From: Magnolia sinica | Lineage: Eukaryota > Streptophyta > Magnoliopsida > Magnoliales > Magnoliaceae | Length of the DNA stretch: 64,000 nt | Reading direction: 5' to 3' | Assembly: GCF_029962835.1 (NCBI RefSeq) | Contig: NC_080573.1 | Span: 32,171,001-32,235,000, forward strand | Part shown: piece by piece, positions 1-10,990 of the stretch | Numbering within the stretch: the first letter of the stretch is position 1 | Layout of the letters: each line of letters begins with the position of its first letter | Program-made: the position numbers and the translations under genes | The notes under the pieces: model-generated | The model's database searches: none | What the model was told of the DNA's origin: nothing | What the model saw: the letters and a program-made list of their open reading frames with translations, nothing else

Positions 1-388
1 TGATCTTCCAGGAAAGCTCGTCTTCGAGGGATCTAGAAGAGATGGCTTGAATAATTTGGATATGCCTGTATAGTTTCTCCAGGGAGGGAACAATACCTTC
101 CAACCCAGAGTCGATCTGCTGAAGCTCCGCGAAAAGGGCCTCAGTTTCGCTATCACGCTTCCAGAGCACTTCTTTCTTCCAAGCTTTTAAATTTTCCTTA
201 AGCAAGCGAAGCTTATTCATGAAGCTGTAGCCTGCATAACCACCCGAAGGGAAGGAAGACCACCATTCGTCAATTTTCTGGTGAAAACCATCGACATTGA
301 GCCATGCTGGGTTGAATCTGAAAGGTTTAGGGCCCCAGTCAACGTCCATGACCGAGAGAAGGATGGGTCAGTGATCCGAGGTAATCAA
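1..388 (-). mobile_element. LINE (L1-type) ORF2 fragment, open past the left edge
   Basis: The minus strand reads as the region after the endonuclease domain of plant L1 ORF2: SDH, a stop, then PILLSVMDVDWGPKPFRF, FNPAWLNVDGF and NKLRLLKENLKAWKKEVL. One TGA replaces the residue after SDH. It is cut at about 388, where an unrelated plus-strand LINE piece begins. It would lie in SNU13 intron 2. Confidence 0.8.
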
Positions 389-895
389 GAAGCTTATTGA
401 AAACCTTTTTGAAAAAGGTACTCCAATGTAACATTTCGTTACGAGTTACGTTGGTTTTCATCTTAGTTAGAAATTGAAGCTAGACATAAGAATTTTTGGG
501 AAAGCGAGAAGAGGAGATGAATGAAATATTATGGGGAATTCACACTCTCGATATAAGATCGAGGGAGGAGTTAACAGAGGCGAAAAAGGAAAGAAGACAA
601 TGGTTAGCCAATTAATATTTGAATTGGTTAAAGGAGGAAGAGATCAAATGGAAGCAACATTCAAAAGCTACTTGGTTAAAGGAGGGTGATAGAAACACTA
701 ATCATGTGCTTGGGCAAGACACAACAAGCAGTTTGGTTGTGGAAGGTAGAAGAATAGATGAAAAGGACCAAGCATGTACTTTGATAGTTGATTTCTTTAA
801 GTCTCTCCTCATGGATGAGCAATGGAATAGGACTTCCTTTGGCAAGGGTCACCTTGAAGTCTCGAATCTTCATGCATGCACTAGGCGTGCCTAGG
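389..895 (+). mobile_element. LINE ORF2 fragment, plus strand, decayed
   Basis: Reads KLDIRIFGK, then a frame with EEEIKWKQHSKATWLKEGDR (the WLKEGDRNT block before the LINE reverse transcriptase), then VDFFKSLLMDEQW. Stops and frameshifts break it. It ends at a short GC-rich hairpin (CTAGGCGTGCC and GGTGCGCCTAG, about 874-935). The same fragment is present in the copy at 19.3-19.8 kb. Confidence 0.7.
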
Positions 896-1359
896 CATTT
901 CAGGCATTTTAGGGGCAGTTGAGCTTAGGGTGCGCCTAGCACCTTTAACTACACCATTATATCCAATGGTTTAATCAATGATTGTGCCTTTTGTATCATT
1001 GTTAAAGCATCGTGCATGCTTCCGCTTCTGACCCACATTTTTTACTCTTGCCTATATGGTATGAAGCAAAAGCAAAGGCAAAAATAAAAATAAAAAGTAG
1101 CAAGGAGAGGAGGCAAATGTATTGAAAATAAGGGACCTACAAATGTATTGAAAACAGGTATGTGTGTGTGTTAAAAAAGTGTGCATTTGACCTAAAAAAA
1201 TTGATTTTAATGGATCTAGATGAGGCCTTGATATCCATTCTCGTTGTTTATTCCCTTTTAGTGTGGCATTTAAAAAATAAAATGTGCATAATAAAACATG
1301 GGGTACAAATAACATTTCCCTACAAATTTCTATAAATAAAATAATTATTTTTGTCATAC

Positions 1360-1483
1360 CTTCGTTAGCACCTTTCTTGAGCTGTTTATAGTTGGCAGCT
1401 TGTTGGATGAGATCAAGAATGGTTATGGTGAGTTGGGCATCTGCCAATGGGTATGCCTTCGGATTCACTATCTCCTTTGTCGT
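1360..1483 (-). CDS. SNU13: SNU13 exon 2
   Basis: 124 nt, open throughout, 41 codons plus one base. The signature [12 protein letters not shown] and the [11 protein letters not shown] kink-turn-binding segment are intact. Splice borders are canonical on both sides and the ending phase (one base of the next Ala codon) fits the family sequence. Confidence 0.88.
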
Positions 1484-3712
1484 CTAAAAATAAATATAAA
1501 TAAATAAATAAATGATAATGATAATATTATCGACCGAGTTCTCTATTAGTAACTAATAGGGAACTTCCCTATTGCGCTCCAAGCTCATTCATGTGGGGTT
1601 CATGGTTGGGTTATCAAAGCCATTGATTCAATGGCCCACATTATGGATGGAGCAAGTCCCCAGAATCTCTCAAATACAAAGATACTTGCTGCCCAACCTT
1701 TCACCTTTATTCCATTGAATGTTGATTGTTGGTGTATTTCTTCTTAAACAGGTACATGTATATTGATAACGGAAAGGTTAAGACATGGTCCATCCATGAT
1801 AGGAGCCAAGAGCTCAATGGTGTAGATCACCAAACCATGGGGCCCGTATGTACAAATTCCATGCACAATATGGAAGCTCCCTATTTAGTCACTGATTGAA
1901 TATAGAAAAGGTCTCAAGCCTAACCTGTTGGACCACAAGTAACAGTCCACCCAGCGGATAACTTCAACCCTAATAAGTGCATGCGACATCCAACTCTTTC
2001 AATAGGCTGGCCCTGCCATGAGAATCACCTAGTGCAAAAATCTGCTCCACCTACTCATCAAGTGGGCCACACCATAGAAAACAATATCTAGCCATTGATA
2101 AATAGAAAAATACAAGTGTCATCTACACAATTAGTGTATGTGGCTGATTTTTGCACAAGGTGATCCTCATGATGGGGACAACCCATTGGACGGATTGGTG
2201 TCTCATGCACATGAAAGGTTGGAAGTTATCCGCAACATACACTATAACTTGTGGTCCAACCAGTTGGACTTGAGACCTGCTCCAAAATATATAACCCAAT
2301 AAAATAGAACGTCGATAGCGTATTGAGTAGCGTATCGAGTAAACTCTATCAGGCCGACATGTGATGTATGTGTCTTATCCACACCGTCCATCCATTTTCC
2401 CAGCTCATTTTAGGGCATCAGCCCAAATTTGAGGCATATCCAAAGCTCAAATGGACCACACCACAAGAAACAGTGTGGATAATGATGTCCACCGTTGAAA
2501 CCTTCCTGGGTACCACAGTGATGTTTATTTGTCATTCAACCCATTAATAAAGCCACACAAACATGGATGAAGGGAAAACACAAATATCAGCTTGATCTGA
2601 AATTTTTGTGGCCTCCAAGAAGTTTTCAACAAAAGGCGTTCAATTCACACTGTTTCCTGTGGTGTGGTCCACCTGAGCTTTGGATATGCTTCAATTTGGC
2701 CTCACGAGTCATGCCCTAAAATGAGCTGGCAATATGGATAGACAACATGGATAAGACACATACATCAAGGTGGGCCCATAAAGTCAATAAAATAAGGAGC
2801 AGCCTACCATATATTGGGCTTTCTACCTTGCACATTGGGAACCACATGGTAGAATTTTCACAAGATCCACCCCGTCCAACAAGTACAGTGCCTCATGTTC
2901 ACCTTGGAGCCCAAAAAATCGGGACCATCCAGAACTCAGGCAGGCCACACCTTAGGAAAAAGTTGGGAGGGGGCACCCGCTATTAGTTTTGTGTAGGGCC
3001 CACCATGACATTTATATGCCATCCAATCCATTCATCAGATGTGGCTCATTGGGATGAAATAACAACCCAGAAATCACAGTATTCCAAAACTCAGGTGGAC
3101 CATACAACATGAATTTAAAGGTTTATAGTTATAATTTTATGGGATGGCGCACCTGAGAGTTAAATCAGTCTTGACTTTTCAGACTAACACTAAACAAGGT
3201 GTGATGAACCTGAAGAACGGGGTGGATTCCATGGGCGTCAATTCGTTTCCCTCGTGTTAGAGAAAGTGACCACGGTAAGTACCCACGCAAGGTAGGAAAG
3301 CGTTTTCCTAAAATAAGCAGAGCCACTATTTACATCCCCTGATAACTTCACCCATCCTTTCTGCTATTGTATTACCAAAAGTTTAAAGGATGGGTGCATT
3401 TAAAGATCGTAGCGGTCGAAGCAGAGAAAAATTCCCACTGTGTAGATTGCATAGAGCCATTTTTCGATTTGGGGAAGTGAGATAGTGGAAAAGGTGCACT
3501 ACAGTGTACTGTTTCAATTGCAAAAAATGGAAAAGAAAAATTGGGGGTGAGAAAATCAATCAGGAAGGGTGCAGATATCAATTACTGTAAATATATAGAA
3601 GAATAGATTGAAAAGAAGAAAGGAGAAAAACGAGGGATTGATAAGAAGAAGGGAGAAAAAAATGGAAGCAGTTCAGTAGATAGAGAGAGAGGGAGAGATG
3701 AGGGAGTACCAT
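1360..3712 (-). CDS. SNU13: SNU13/15.5K (NHP2-like protein 1), exons 1-2; rest lies left of the window
   Basis: SNU13 is the small L7Ae-family protein that binds kink-turns in U4 snRNA and box C/D snoRNAs. Exon 2 (1483-1360) encodes [18 protein letters not shown] followed by [20 protein letters not shown] and ANE, which matches the family N-terminus closely. It has an acceptor (TTTTTAG) and a donor (GTATGA). The proposed exon 1 ends at 3710 with ATG directly followed by a GT donor, so translation would be M then TTKEIVNP. It is preceded by a pyrimidine-rich leader, a TATA box and G-boxes. Intron 1 would be 1484-3709 and holds two MITEs. The exon 3 sequence (RGISEFIVMAAD region) is absent here, so it must lie beyond base 1 if the gene is intact. 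LINE pieces at 1-890 would then be in intron 2. Exon 2 is certain; the exon 1 link is inference. Confidence 0.72.
1911..2283. repeat. Foldback MITE, second family
   Basis: Long terminal inverted repeats: GGTCTCAAGCCTAACCTG at the left matches the complement of the right end (GGTCTCAAGTCCAACTGG). The shared blocks continue through GGACCACAAGT, GGATAACTTC and TTGTGCAAAAATC. No target duplication was made out. It lies in SNU13 intron 1. Confidence 0.65.
2351..2777. repeat. Foldback MITE, family A (full)
   Basis: Ends are near-complementary for about 130 bp: left ATGTATGTGTCTTATCCACA and CACCGTCCATCC, right GGATAAGACACATACATC and GGTGGGCCC. The centre has TGTTTATTTGTCATTCAACC, a common core of the family. 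It lies in SNU13 intron 1. Confidence 0.75.
2990..3175. repeat. Foldback MITE family A, partial
   Basis: Contains GGGCCCACCATGACATTTAT and core sequence (CCATCCAATCCATTCATC), but only one arm is recognisable. Confidence 0.45.
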
Positions 3713-3802
3713 TTAAGGTAGGCCTGAATGAAACTAAGCTGGAAGTAGGAATGGCAAGTGCGTTGAGAGAGAGAGGGGGTGGCTTTTGGGTGTTATATAT
3801 GC
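3711..3802 (-). promoter_or_regulatory. Proposed SNU13 core promoter and leader (TATA box, 5' UTR)
   Basis: On the minus strand a TATA box (GCATATATAAC, 3802-3792) is followed by a CT-rich leader and an ATG at 3712-3710 that is directly followed by GTACTC, a possible donor. The TATA to ATG distance is about 85 nt, which leaves a leader of about 50 nt. The layout fits a short 5' exon carrying only the start codon; it is inferred, not shown. Confidence 0.5.
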
Positions 3803-3851
3803 AGAGAAATTACTGAGACGAGACGGGTAACAAAAGCGCGCCCTAATTTGG

Positions 3852-3901
3852 CACGTGACTTTCCAGGATAAGAAATTATGCACGTGGCAGCGTGACACGT
3901 G
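3852..3901. promoter_or_regulatory. Three CACGTG G-boxes in 50 bp
   Basis: Palindromic CACGTG cores at 3852-3857, 3881-3886 and 3896-3901, 50 to 110 bp upstream of the proposed SNU13 TATA box. G-boxes bind bZIP and bHLH factors. The spacing and position favour a real proximal promoter. Confidence 0.55.
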
Positions 3902-3919
3902 TGCTCGTGGAGGGGCTTT

Positions 3920-4450
3920 GATTAGGTACTGACAGGTTGAGCAGCGAGACTCGCTACTGAAGTGGCGTCACCCTATTTTGTGGGCCCACCATGATGTTTG
4001 TGTTTTATCTATACCGTCCATTCATTTAGAGGTCATTTTAGGACATAAGCCAAATAATGAGTCAAATCTAAAGCTCACATGAAACAGCGGGGAGAGTGAC
4101 GCCCACCATTGAAACCCTCGTAGGGTCCACCATGATATTTATTTGAGATCCAACTTATTTATAAGTTAACACAGACATGAACAAAGGAAAAACACAGATA
4201 TTAGCTTTATCGGAAACTCATGGCCCTTAGAAATTTTTAATGGTAGGTGTTCAATATCCAATGTCTTTGTTTTTGTGGTGAGATCCACTTGAGCCTTGGA
4301 TCTAACTCATACTTTAACTGGTGTCCTGAACTGATCTCTCCAAATGAATGGACAGTGTGGATACACCATATACATCATGGTGAAGTCCACCTAACATGGC
4401 AACATTACTTCAGTAGCGAGTCTCGCTACTCGACCTGTCGGTAGCTAATC
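3920..4450. repeat. Foldback MITE family A with outer inverted repeats
   Basis: The element has two layers. The outer arms, GATTAGGTACTGACAGG and CCTGTCGGTAGCTAATC, each continue into a palindromic GCGAGACTCGC and CGCTACTGAAGT. Inside them are the family A arms (GTGGGCCCACCATGATG and CATGGTGAAGTCCACC). It lies directly upstream of the SNU13 promoter. Confidence 0.78.
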
Positions 4451-4508
4451 CGCTTCCCCCGTTCGAAGCTGGGGACGGGCGGAGGCTCCGAGTGCCACTG
4501 ACGGCCGC

Positions 4509-5345
4509 CGTGATGTATGAATTTCATCCACACCGTCCATACATTTTTTCAATTTTTTCATATCATTTTAGATAATGATCACAAAAATCGAGAATATCCA
4601 ATGCTCAAATAGACCACACTGTGGGGATTAAATTCCTACCATTGAAAAACTCTTCTGGACCACGAGTTATAGATCAATATGATACGTTTTTTTGTCTCTT
4701 CGTCTAGTTGAATGTGACCATATCAACAAGTTAGATGGGAAATAAACAACATGGTGGATCGTAAGAAGGTTTCAATGGTGGTGTCCTTAGCACTGCTGCA
4801 TCCTATTTTTGGTCCAGCGGCTTACCTTATCGGCTATGGAATAAAAATATCTAGCTTTCTATTTTTTGAAACCTGCCAATAATTTTCAACATTAGACATT
4901 AAAAATAGTATACTATATTTTGATATTGACACTGCAACTATAATCTTCCCTCATGGATTCACCTACCCCGGATGGTGAATCATATTCAAACTCAAAGAAC
5001 CATATTCAAATCACAAAGTGGGCCACCCAATGGCCTCCAGAAATTTCAACGGTGGTGTTCATTCCCCACTGTTTCTTATCAATTGGCTCACTGGAGCTTG
5101 ATATTTGACTCTTTTTAGGCCCAGTCCATAAAATGATATGGAAAAACACTTGAACAGGATAGATTTCTCACAAACATCCTATGACCCTACGAAGATTTCA
5201 ATAGCAGGCATTCAATTCTAAATGTTTCATGTTCGTTTGGCCCGCTTGTGTTCTTGATTAGCCTCATTTTTGGTCCAACGCTCTAAAATGAGGTGGCAAA
5301 ACATATAGATGGAGTGGATTTGCCACAAACATTATTATGGCCCAC
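4509..5345. repeat. Foldback MITE family A, truncated and nested copies
   Basis: A left arm at 4509-4620 (GTGATGTATGAATTTCATCC) runs into core sequence to about 4800. Further diverged right-arm pieces lie at about 5010-5345 (GGAGCTTGATATTTGACTC, AAACATCCTATGACC). No gene was seen. Confidence 0.5.
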
Positions 5346-5429
5346 CAATGATCGAACAAATTTCACCTCACGTACCTAATGTAACTTGTGTAAGTCAAAC
5401 CTCTACCTATCAATTGTGCAAACCTAACC

Positions 5430-5740
5430 TTCACCGTACGTGGATCCCACTTTTATGTTGTTAGAAATCCACCATGTTCGTCTGTTTTCTCAACTCATTT
5501 TGAGGTATGAGTCTAAAACTAAGGTAGATTAGAAGCTTAAAATGGGTGCCAGGATGGGCAAAAGATGTTTCAATGGTGGCCCTTCCATCTCACTATTTCC
5601 TGTCATATAGCCCACTGGAGCTTGATATTGATATCATTTTTGGGTTCACGTCATAGAATGATATGCAAAAAATAGATGGACGGTTAGATTTGTAAAAAAC
5701 ATCACGTGGCTCCATGAAAGGTAAAATAGATAGACGGACT
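5430..5740. repeat. Foldback MITE family A, diverged copy
   Basis: Arms recognisable as CCACCATGTTCGTCTG and AATAGATGGACGG; the spacing is shorter than in the full copies. It abuts a SINE tail at about 5745. Confidence 0.45.
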
Positions 5741-5744
5741 TTTT

Positions 5745-5845
5745 TCTTCTTCTTTACACACGCGCATGCACCCCCACACACTCACGCTATAGGTGGATAT
5801 CACCACCTATGGGTACTCGAACCCTTGGGAGAACACATTTACCTC
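5745..5845 (-). mobile_element. tRNA-derived SINE, 3' part
   Basis: The minus strand reads AAGGGTTCGAGTACCCATAG (a B-box), then GGTGGTGATATCCACC and a GTGTGTGGGGG tail. The same order occurs at 53275-53390 with a complete head. The A-box half is missing here. Confidence 0.55.
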
Positions 5846-5988
5846 TATCTCTTATTTGGAAATGTTTTACATTATAAAGAAATTATTTTTTATTAAATAA
5901 AAATAAATTTATTATATTTAGTTCAAATAAATTAAAGTATTTAATAGAAAATTACAATATCATTATTCATAAAAAATAAATTAATTAA

Positions 5989-6475
5989 TTAACAATTTGT
6001 ATGTATAAGTGTGGCGGCAATTTCTTCTTGCATATTGGACATAATAGTTTGTTCAAAGTCTCCAAATATTCCTACTTCAAGTATATCATTTTCTGATTTG
6101 ATATTCATCTCAAAAGGAACATTTTCATCATTGTATTGTTAGAAGAGTAGATCAGAGATAAATTCTTTTCTGATATAGTTGTGTAGTGTAATGCATGCAA
6201 TAACTATATCTCTTTGCATCAGGAATGAATATGGTGACATCCTCTTCAAAATTGCAAAACGCTCCTTCAACACGCCAAAAACCATTTCGATTACATTCCG
6301 TAACTTCGCATGCATATCATTAAAAACTTCCTCTTTACTAGTAGGCCACCCATGCTCACTACTACAAAAGTCACCCAATCAATAACGAACATTACAATAT
6401 AGTGCCATAAATCCTCGTGTGAGTGTAAGTAGCATCAACCAAATAATATTTATATTCTTATCGTTGAATCCTCCA
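5989..6475 (-). pseudogene. PIF/Harbinger (HARBI1-like) transposase, C-terminal half, broken
   Basis: DDE_4-type transposase, the nuclease that moves Harbinger elements. The minus strand reads YYLVDATYTHT (with an acidic D of the DDE triad), a frameshift, RGFMALYCNVRY, a stop, then LGDFCSSEHGW, HAKLRNVIEMVFGVLKERF (with the E of the triad), IVIACITLHNYIRKEF, another stop, and a readable tail ending HTNC and TAA at 5989. The N-terminal half is missing: a MITE arm starts at about 6480. One frameshift and two stops mean it is dead. The flanks are AT-rich. Confidence 0.85.
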
Positions 6476-6479
6476 CAGG

Positions 6480-6760
6480 TTGACAGTGATGTTTATATTC
6501 CATCCAAACCGTTTATAAGTTCATTTTGACTGGGATGAAGTGAAAGCACCATGAACTTAAACCGATACAAAACTTTTGTGGCCATATAAATGTTTCAATA
6601 GTGGTCACAAAATTCCCACTATTTCCGATAGTGTTGCCCATTTAAGTTTTGGATACATCTTATTTTTTGTCACGTGTCTTAAAATGAGCTCGAAAAATGA
6701 ATGAACAAACTGGCTTTCTTATAAACATCACAGTGAGCCCCACACAAATCATTCCAGGAA
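6480..6760. repeat. Foldback MITE family A, partial
   Basis: Core (GTGATGTTTATATTCCATCC) and one arm (AAAATGAGCTCGAAAAATG) are recognisable. It interrupts the Harbinger relic. Confidence 0.5.
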
Positions 6761-6837
6761 GTTCCGGCGAAAGGCTTTAACAGGAAATCCACTTGTGTGG
6801 TACACTAACCAATCCAATTCTGATCTACACGTTGCTC

Positions 6838-7262
6838 CGTGGGCCCCATCATGATGTATGTGTTTCATCCATTTCGTTCATCTATTTTTATAGATCATTT
6901 GAAGGCTTCACACAAAAAATGAGAGGGATATAAATCTCAGGTGGACCACACCACAGGAAAACGATAGTGATTGGATATCCACCATTAAAATTCTCCTGAG
7001 GCCCACTCTACTGTTTATTTGACATCCAATATGTTGATTAGGTTATATATGCCTAGATGAAAGGAAAAAACAAAGATCAACTTGATCCAAAACTTTTATG
7101 GTCATCAAAAGGTTTTTAATGGTCGACGCTTATTCAACACTGTTTCTTGTAATGTGGTCCACTTGAGATTGGGATATACCCTTTTTTTTTCCCATACCAT
7201 AGAATGATTTGGAAAATAGATGGACGGCATGGATGAAATGCATACAGCATAGTTGAGCCCAC
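6838..7262. repeat. Foldback MITE family A (full)
   Basis: Left arm GTGGGCCCCATCATGATG, right arm ATGCATACAGCATAGTTGAG, with the internal GTGGACCACACCACAGG and its complement GTAATGTGGTCCAC. Small open frames inside are not genes. Confidence 0.75.
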
Positions 7263-7382
7263 AAGCTGGTGGCAATCCATCCACACCACTTGCAGGTGGG
7301 GTGAATAAGCAATCTGCATGGGATGCGGATTTCGGAGGAAGTTTCTACATAGGGATTCTAGGTGGGCTGTGTTAGTGGCTCT

Positions 7383-7812
7383 GTGGGGCCTATGGTGATG
7401 TATATAATTTATCCACACTATCTATCCACTTTTTCATATCATTTGGAGGCAGAAAATAAAAAATGAGGTAGATATAAGGCTCAAGTGGGCCACGTTGCAG
7501 GAAATAGTGAAAATTAGGTGCCTACCATTGAAAATTTCTCAAGGTCATAGAAGGCCCTGTTGATGCTGAATTTTGTATTGTTCCTTTTTTTTCATCAAGG
7601 TATGTTTGACCTTATGAAGAGTTCATATGAAAAATAAACATTATATTGGATCCTAACAAAGTTTCAACAATAATTTTATTCAATTTTAGATGGTTTATAT
7701 GGTGTGGCCCACTTGAGTTTTACATGTACCTCATTTTTGGGATCATGCTCTAAAATGATCTGAAAAAGTTGATGGACATTGTGGATCAAACACATAAATC
7801 ATGGTGGGGCAT
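7383..7812. repeat. Foldback MITE family A (full)
   Basis: Left arm GGGGCCTATGGTGATGTATA, right arm ATAAATCATGGTGGGGC; internal GTGGGCCACGTTGCAGG pairs with GGTGTGGCCCAC. Confidence 0.7.
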
Positions 7813-8194
7813 AAAGAAGTTTCACATGTTAAAAATTGGTTTTCGCAAACAATTTAAAGAGAAAAAAATTCCTTGGTAACTTGAAAAGAGGTAATTTTGG
7901 AAATTTTTTTTTTTTAACAGAAAAATTTATGGAGGGCATCCGGCATTCATCATTAAGCCAGACTCCTTTCGCGGAAGGAATTCAACCAAAAATCACTTTC
8001 AGAGTATTTTCCTAATTCAGCGCCTTTTGATTTCGACCTTAACAAACAACTCTTGATGCCTGGTACTATTTTTCAGAGTTAATGGACAGGCCCTAAGGAT
8101 TCTTATCCTTTGGACTTAAATGTCCACCAAGCCCAGAGTCTCACATTGATTGCCGTTGATTGCCAACCCAACACCGATTATGCGTGGGGTTATG

Positions 8195-8810
8195 ATTGAT
8201 GGTTTTTGGAAATCCGCTCGGTCCATCTGTTTTTCCAGCTCATTTTGGGGCATGAACTCTAAAATGAGAAATATCATTACTTGAAAATAACCTCCCGATG
8301 GCCCCAAGATATCTCAATAACAGTCGTTCAGTTTCACTTTTTTCTATTGGATGGCTTACTTGAGATTCAAGTTTGCCTCATTTGTGGGCCTGTTCTATAA
8401 AATGAGCTATAAAAATAAATGGACCTAGTGGATTTGTCATAAATTTATAGTGGCCCCATGTGCAGCCGGAACTGCATTCCCATGCAATCTCTTTTACATC
8501 AGCACATGAAATGATTGATGAGATGGTGCAGCCGTTGCCGTGGAGTGCACTTTGACGCATATATTCTATATCAACTTCATCCATCCATTTTGCCATATCT
8601 CCATCGGTTTTGTCTTATCATTCGGTAGAATTAACTAAAAAATGAAGTGGATCCAATTTTCAGGTGAACCATACCATAGGAAATATTGTTGATTGAATGC
8701 CCTATCATTAAAAACTTCCTATGGCCTTCTATAATGTTTTAGTAATGTTAATTTTCCATCCAACCTGTTGATCAGGTCACATAAAACATAGATGAATTAG
8801 CACTATTCCA
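8195..8810. repeat. Foldback MITE family A, fragmented copies
   Basis: Scattered arms (TTCCAGCTCATTTTGGGGC at about 8230, AAAATGAGCTATAAAAAT at about 8400, TGAACCATACCATAGG at about 8670) with core between. No complete element. The 7813-8194 part shows only a T-run and nothing recognised. Confidence 0.4.
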
Positions 8811-9117
8811 GTGGTTCACTCCCATCTTCATGCCGAGACGTTCATGTGTACCCCACCTATCATAATGTGTCCTCATGAAGTGACATTAATACAATCGATG
8901 AAGCAGCTAAAATGTTAGAGGACAGTAAAAGTCAGTGTCAAGCAATAATATAAGCAGTCAACCACGGGGCAAAAGAACTTTTGGGTAGTTAACAGCTAAA
9001 TCCGTTAAGTACTGCGATGATGTGGGTTTTGAGAAATAGTTTAAAAGCAAGCGGTTTACTATACATCCCTAAAAAGGGAATGGCTTAATAAAAAATTCCT
9101 TTAAAAAATAAAAATAA

Positions 9118-9480
9118 AAATCCTTGTCCATCCATCCATTTTTGCAGGCTCATTTCAGTACATGAGCCTGAAAATGAAGAGATGCAAAGCCCAAGTGAAC
9201 CACATCAGCAAAAACTGTAATGATTGATCGCCACCGTTAAAAATTTATTGGAGCCCAAATTATTTTTGTGTTTTCCCCTCATCCAGGTCCATGTGACCTT
9301 TTGAACATATTTAATGGCAAATAAACATTAAGATCGACCTTAGGAAGGTTTTAACACCATTCTTGTGGTGTGTTTCCTTGGGCTTTGGATTACTTTATTT
9401 TTGAACTCCTGCCCTAAAATGAACCGGCAAAATAGATTGATGGCGTAAATATAAAACACATACATCACGGTCGGCCCATG
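9118..9480. repeat. Foldback MITE family A (nearly full, short core)
   Basis: Left arm TCCATCCATCCATTTTTGC, right arm ACACATACATCACGGTCGG; core TGGCAAATAAACATTAAG. 8811-9117 shows no recognised feature. Confidence 0.65.
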
Positions 9481-9579
9481 GCATCTGCCACATGATTCAC
9501 CGAGAATCCACTTCTGTGTTGTGAGCATCAAGTGAGGCCCACTTCGAACATGGCCTGCACACTATATGAGCTCAGTCCA

Positions 9580-10101
9580 TATGGGTGGCAATGGGCTGAG
9601 CCTGGATATATTAACGTTGCCCATGGCCAGGCTTGGGTTGGTCATACATAGACCAATCAACTTTTTGGGTCTGGGCTTAGTTCAAACCATTTTGGCTGGA
9701 CCTGGGCTGGCCAGCCCACCTGACATTATATGTTTGTAACCTGTTTCCTATAAATATATGCCATTTTGATCCTTGATCAAGCAACGTTGATTTCTTTCCT
9801 CATGTCTATGAACAAATCTCTTTGAGGATGTGTGGCCCACTTGATCAACGGATAGATTGAAATAAGGATTTTATTACTTTTTGGCCTGATCATGCCCAAG
9901 CCTAACCAAAATTTTCAAATGTTCAAGTGGAAAATATGTATATAAATTTCCAAGCCCAGATCGACCTTGGCCCTATCAATGTTTTGGGCACAGGAGTAGG
10001 CCTGCCTTGCTAGGCTCGGGCCTGGTCAGGCACCAGACTTTAGTTCAGGCCTAACTGAGTCGTAGCCTCTCCTGGCTTAAACACGTTCATTGCCACCTCT
10101 G
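9580..10101. mobile_element. Non-autonomous hAT element with 8-bp target duplication
   Basis: 522 bp. TIRs TATGGGTGGCAATGGG and ATTGCCACCTCTG (complement CAGAGGTGGCAAT). The flanking 8 bp TCAGTCCA is identical at 9572-9579 and 10102-10109. Inside are GC-rich runs (CCTGGGCTGGCC) of a sort also present at 47.2-48.7 kb. No coding frame. Confidence 0.85.
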
Positions 10102-10329
10102 TCAGTCCAACAATCATGCAGCTGCACTGTCAAGAGTTTGAGAAATGGTCTGTATGGTAGCCAATATTCATGGCCTACATATGCTGACATGTAGTATCAA
10201 AGTCTCATATGCATTTAAGTAGACCACATATGATTCACTTCTTGATGTGTTGACTAGGAAATTAATTAGCATAATCTTCTCATAATGATTAATCATGTAC
10301 ATAGTATCGTTGTCCACGTATGATGTAGA

Positions 10330-10990
10330 GCGGGTCGCGGATAATTTCATGGCCAAGATGGACCAGAAAAGGCCCGATCGGAGACGGAGATGATCCGGAC
10401 CATCAGGACTTAAATCGGATGTATCTCGCAAACCGGAATGAGTTATCTAACGTAAAAATATATAATTCTGGGGTAGGACGAGCTACTTTAGCCACCCAAC
10501 CCTACTATGCTGGGTTGCAAAAGCCAGATTTGCGAAAGACCATCAGATCGACAGTCATTTCCCTGTTTCAAGTCCCTTTTTACTATAAATAGTAAGTTTT
10601 AGTTTGATTAGGAGAATAACGTGGTGAAGCCAAATAGGACACTTACTATTTTTGGCCAAAAACCTTGCACACTAGTAGACGTCACGATCGTCTATAAATA
10701 GTAAGTTTACTATTTATAGTAAGTTGCAAATTCTAGGAGTTTTTGTTGTAGTTTGATTATGAAATTTCTTCTATTGCTTAGTATTCCTATTTAAAGTGTT
10801 GTGAACTCCTTTAATTCATCAATCAATTTCGAATTTTATAGAATTTATTTTTTTATTTTCTTGTTCTTTTCCTCGTGGATTTGAGAAGTCTCTGCGAGGA
10901 GTCTGGAAAAGTTTCGTGGATTCGAAACAGTTATCCCCTTGAGGAAGACGGTGCTCGACCTCACATTTCCTAGCGTCAATGTGGGAAAAC
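10330..10990 (+). mobile_element. LTR-like fragment with repeated TATA motifs
   Basis: CTATAAATAGTAAG occurs at about 10583 and 10693, and its inverse follows at 10710. Downstream are a T-rich stretch with CTTTAATTCATCAATC and TCTCTGCGAGGAGTCTGG, as in many plant LTR R/U5 regions. I could not fix the ends or a target duplication. 10991-11955 holds nothing recognised except a hairpin (AATTGGTGTGAA and TTCACACCAATT) near 11318-11373. Confidence 0.35.

Larger units (their letters stand above)
388..1909. repeat. Segmental duplication, copy 1
   Basis: About 1.5 kb that matches 19290-20915 by eye at above 90 percent. It covers the plus-strand LINE fragment, intron 2 sequence, SNU13 exon 2 and part of intron 1. 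It ends exactly where a MITE starts at about 1910. It lacks about 70 bp present in copy 2 near 20065-20140. Confidence 0.88.

Noticed and set aside
1052-1468. 138-codon minus-strand frame taken as one gene
   Set aside because: Only the part within 1360-1483 is coding (SNU13 exon 2); the rest is read-through into intron 2.
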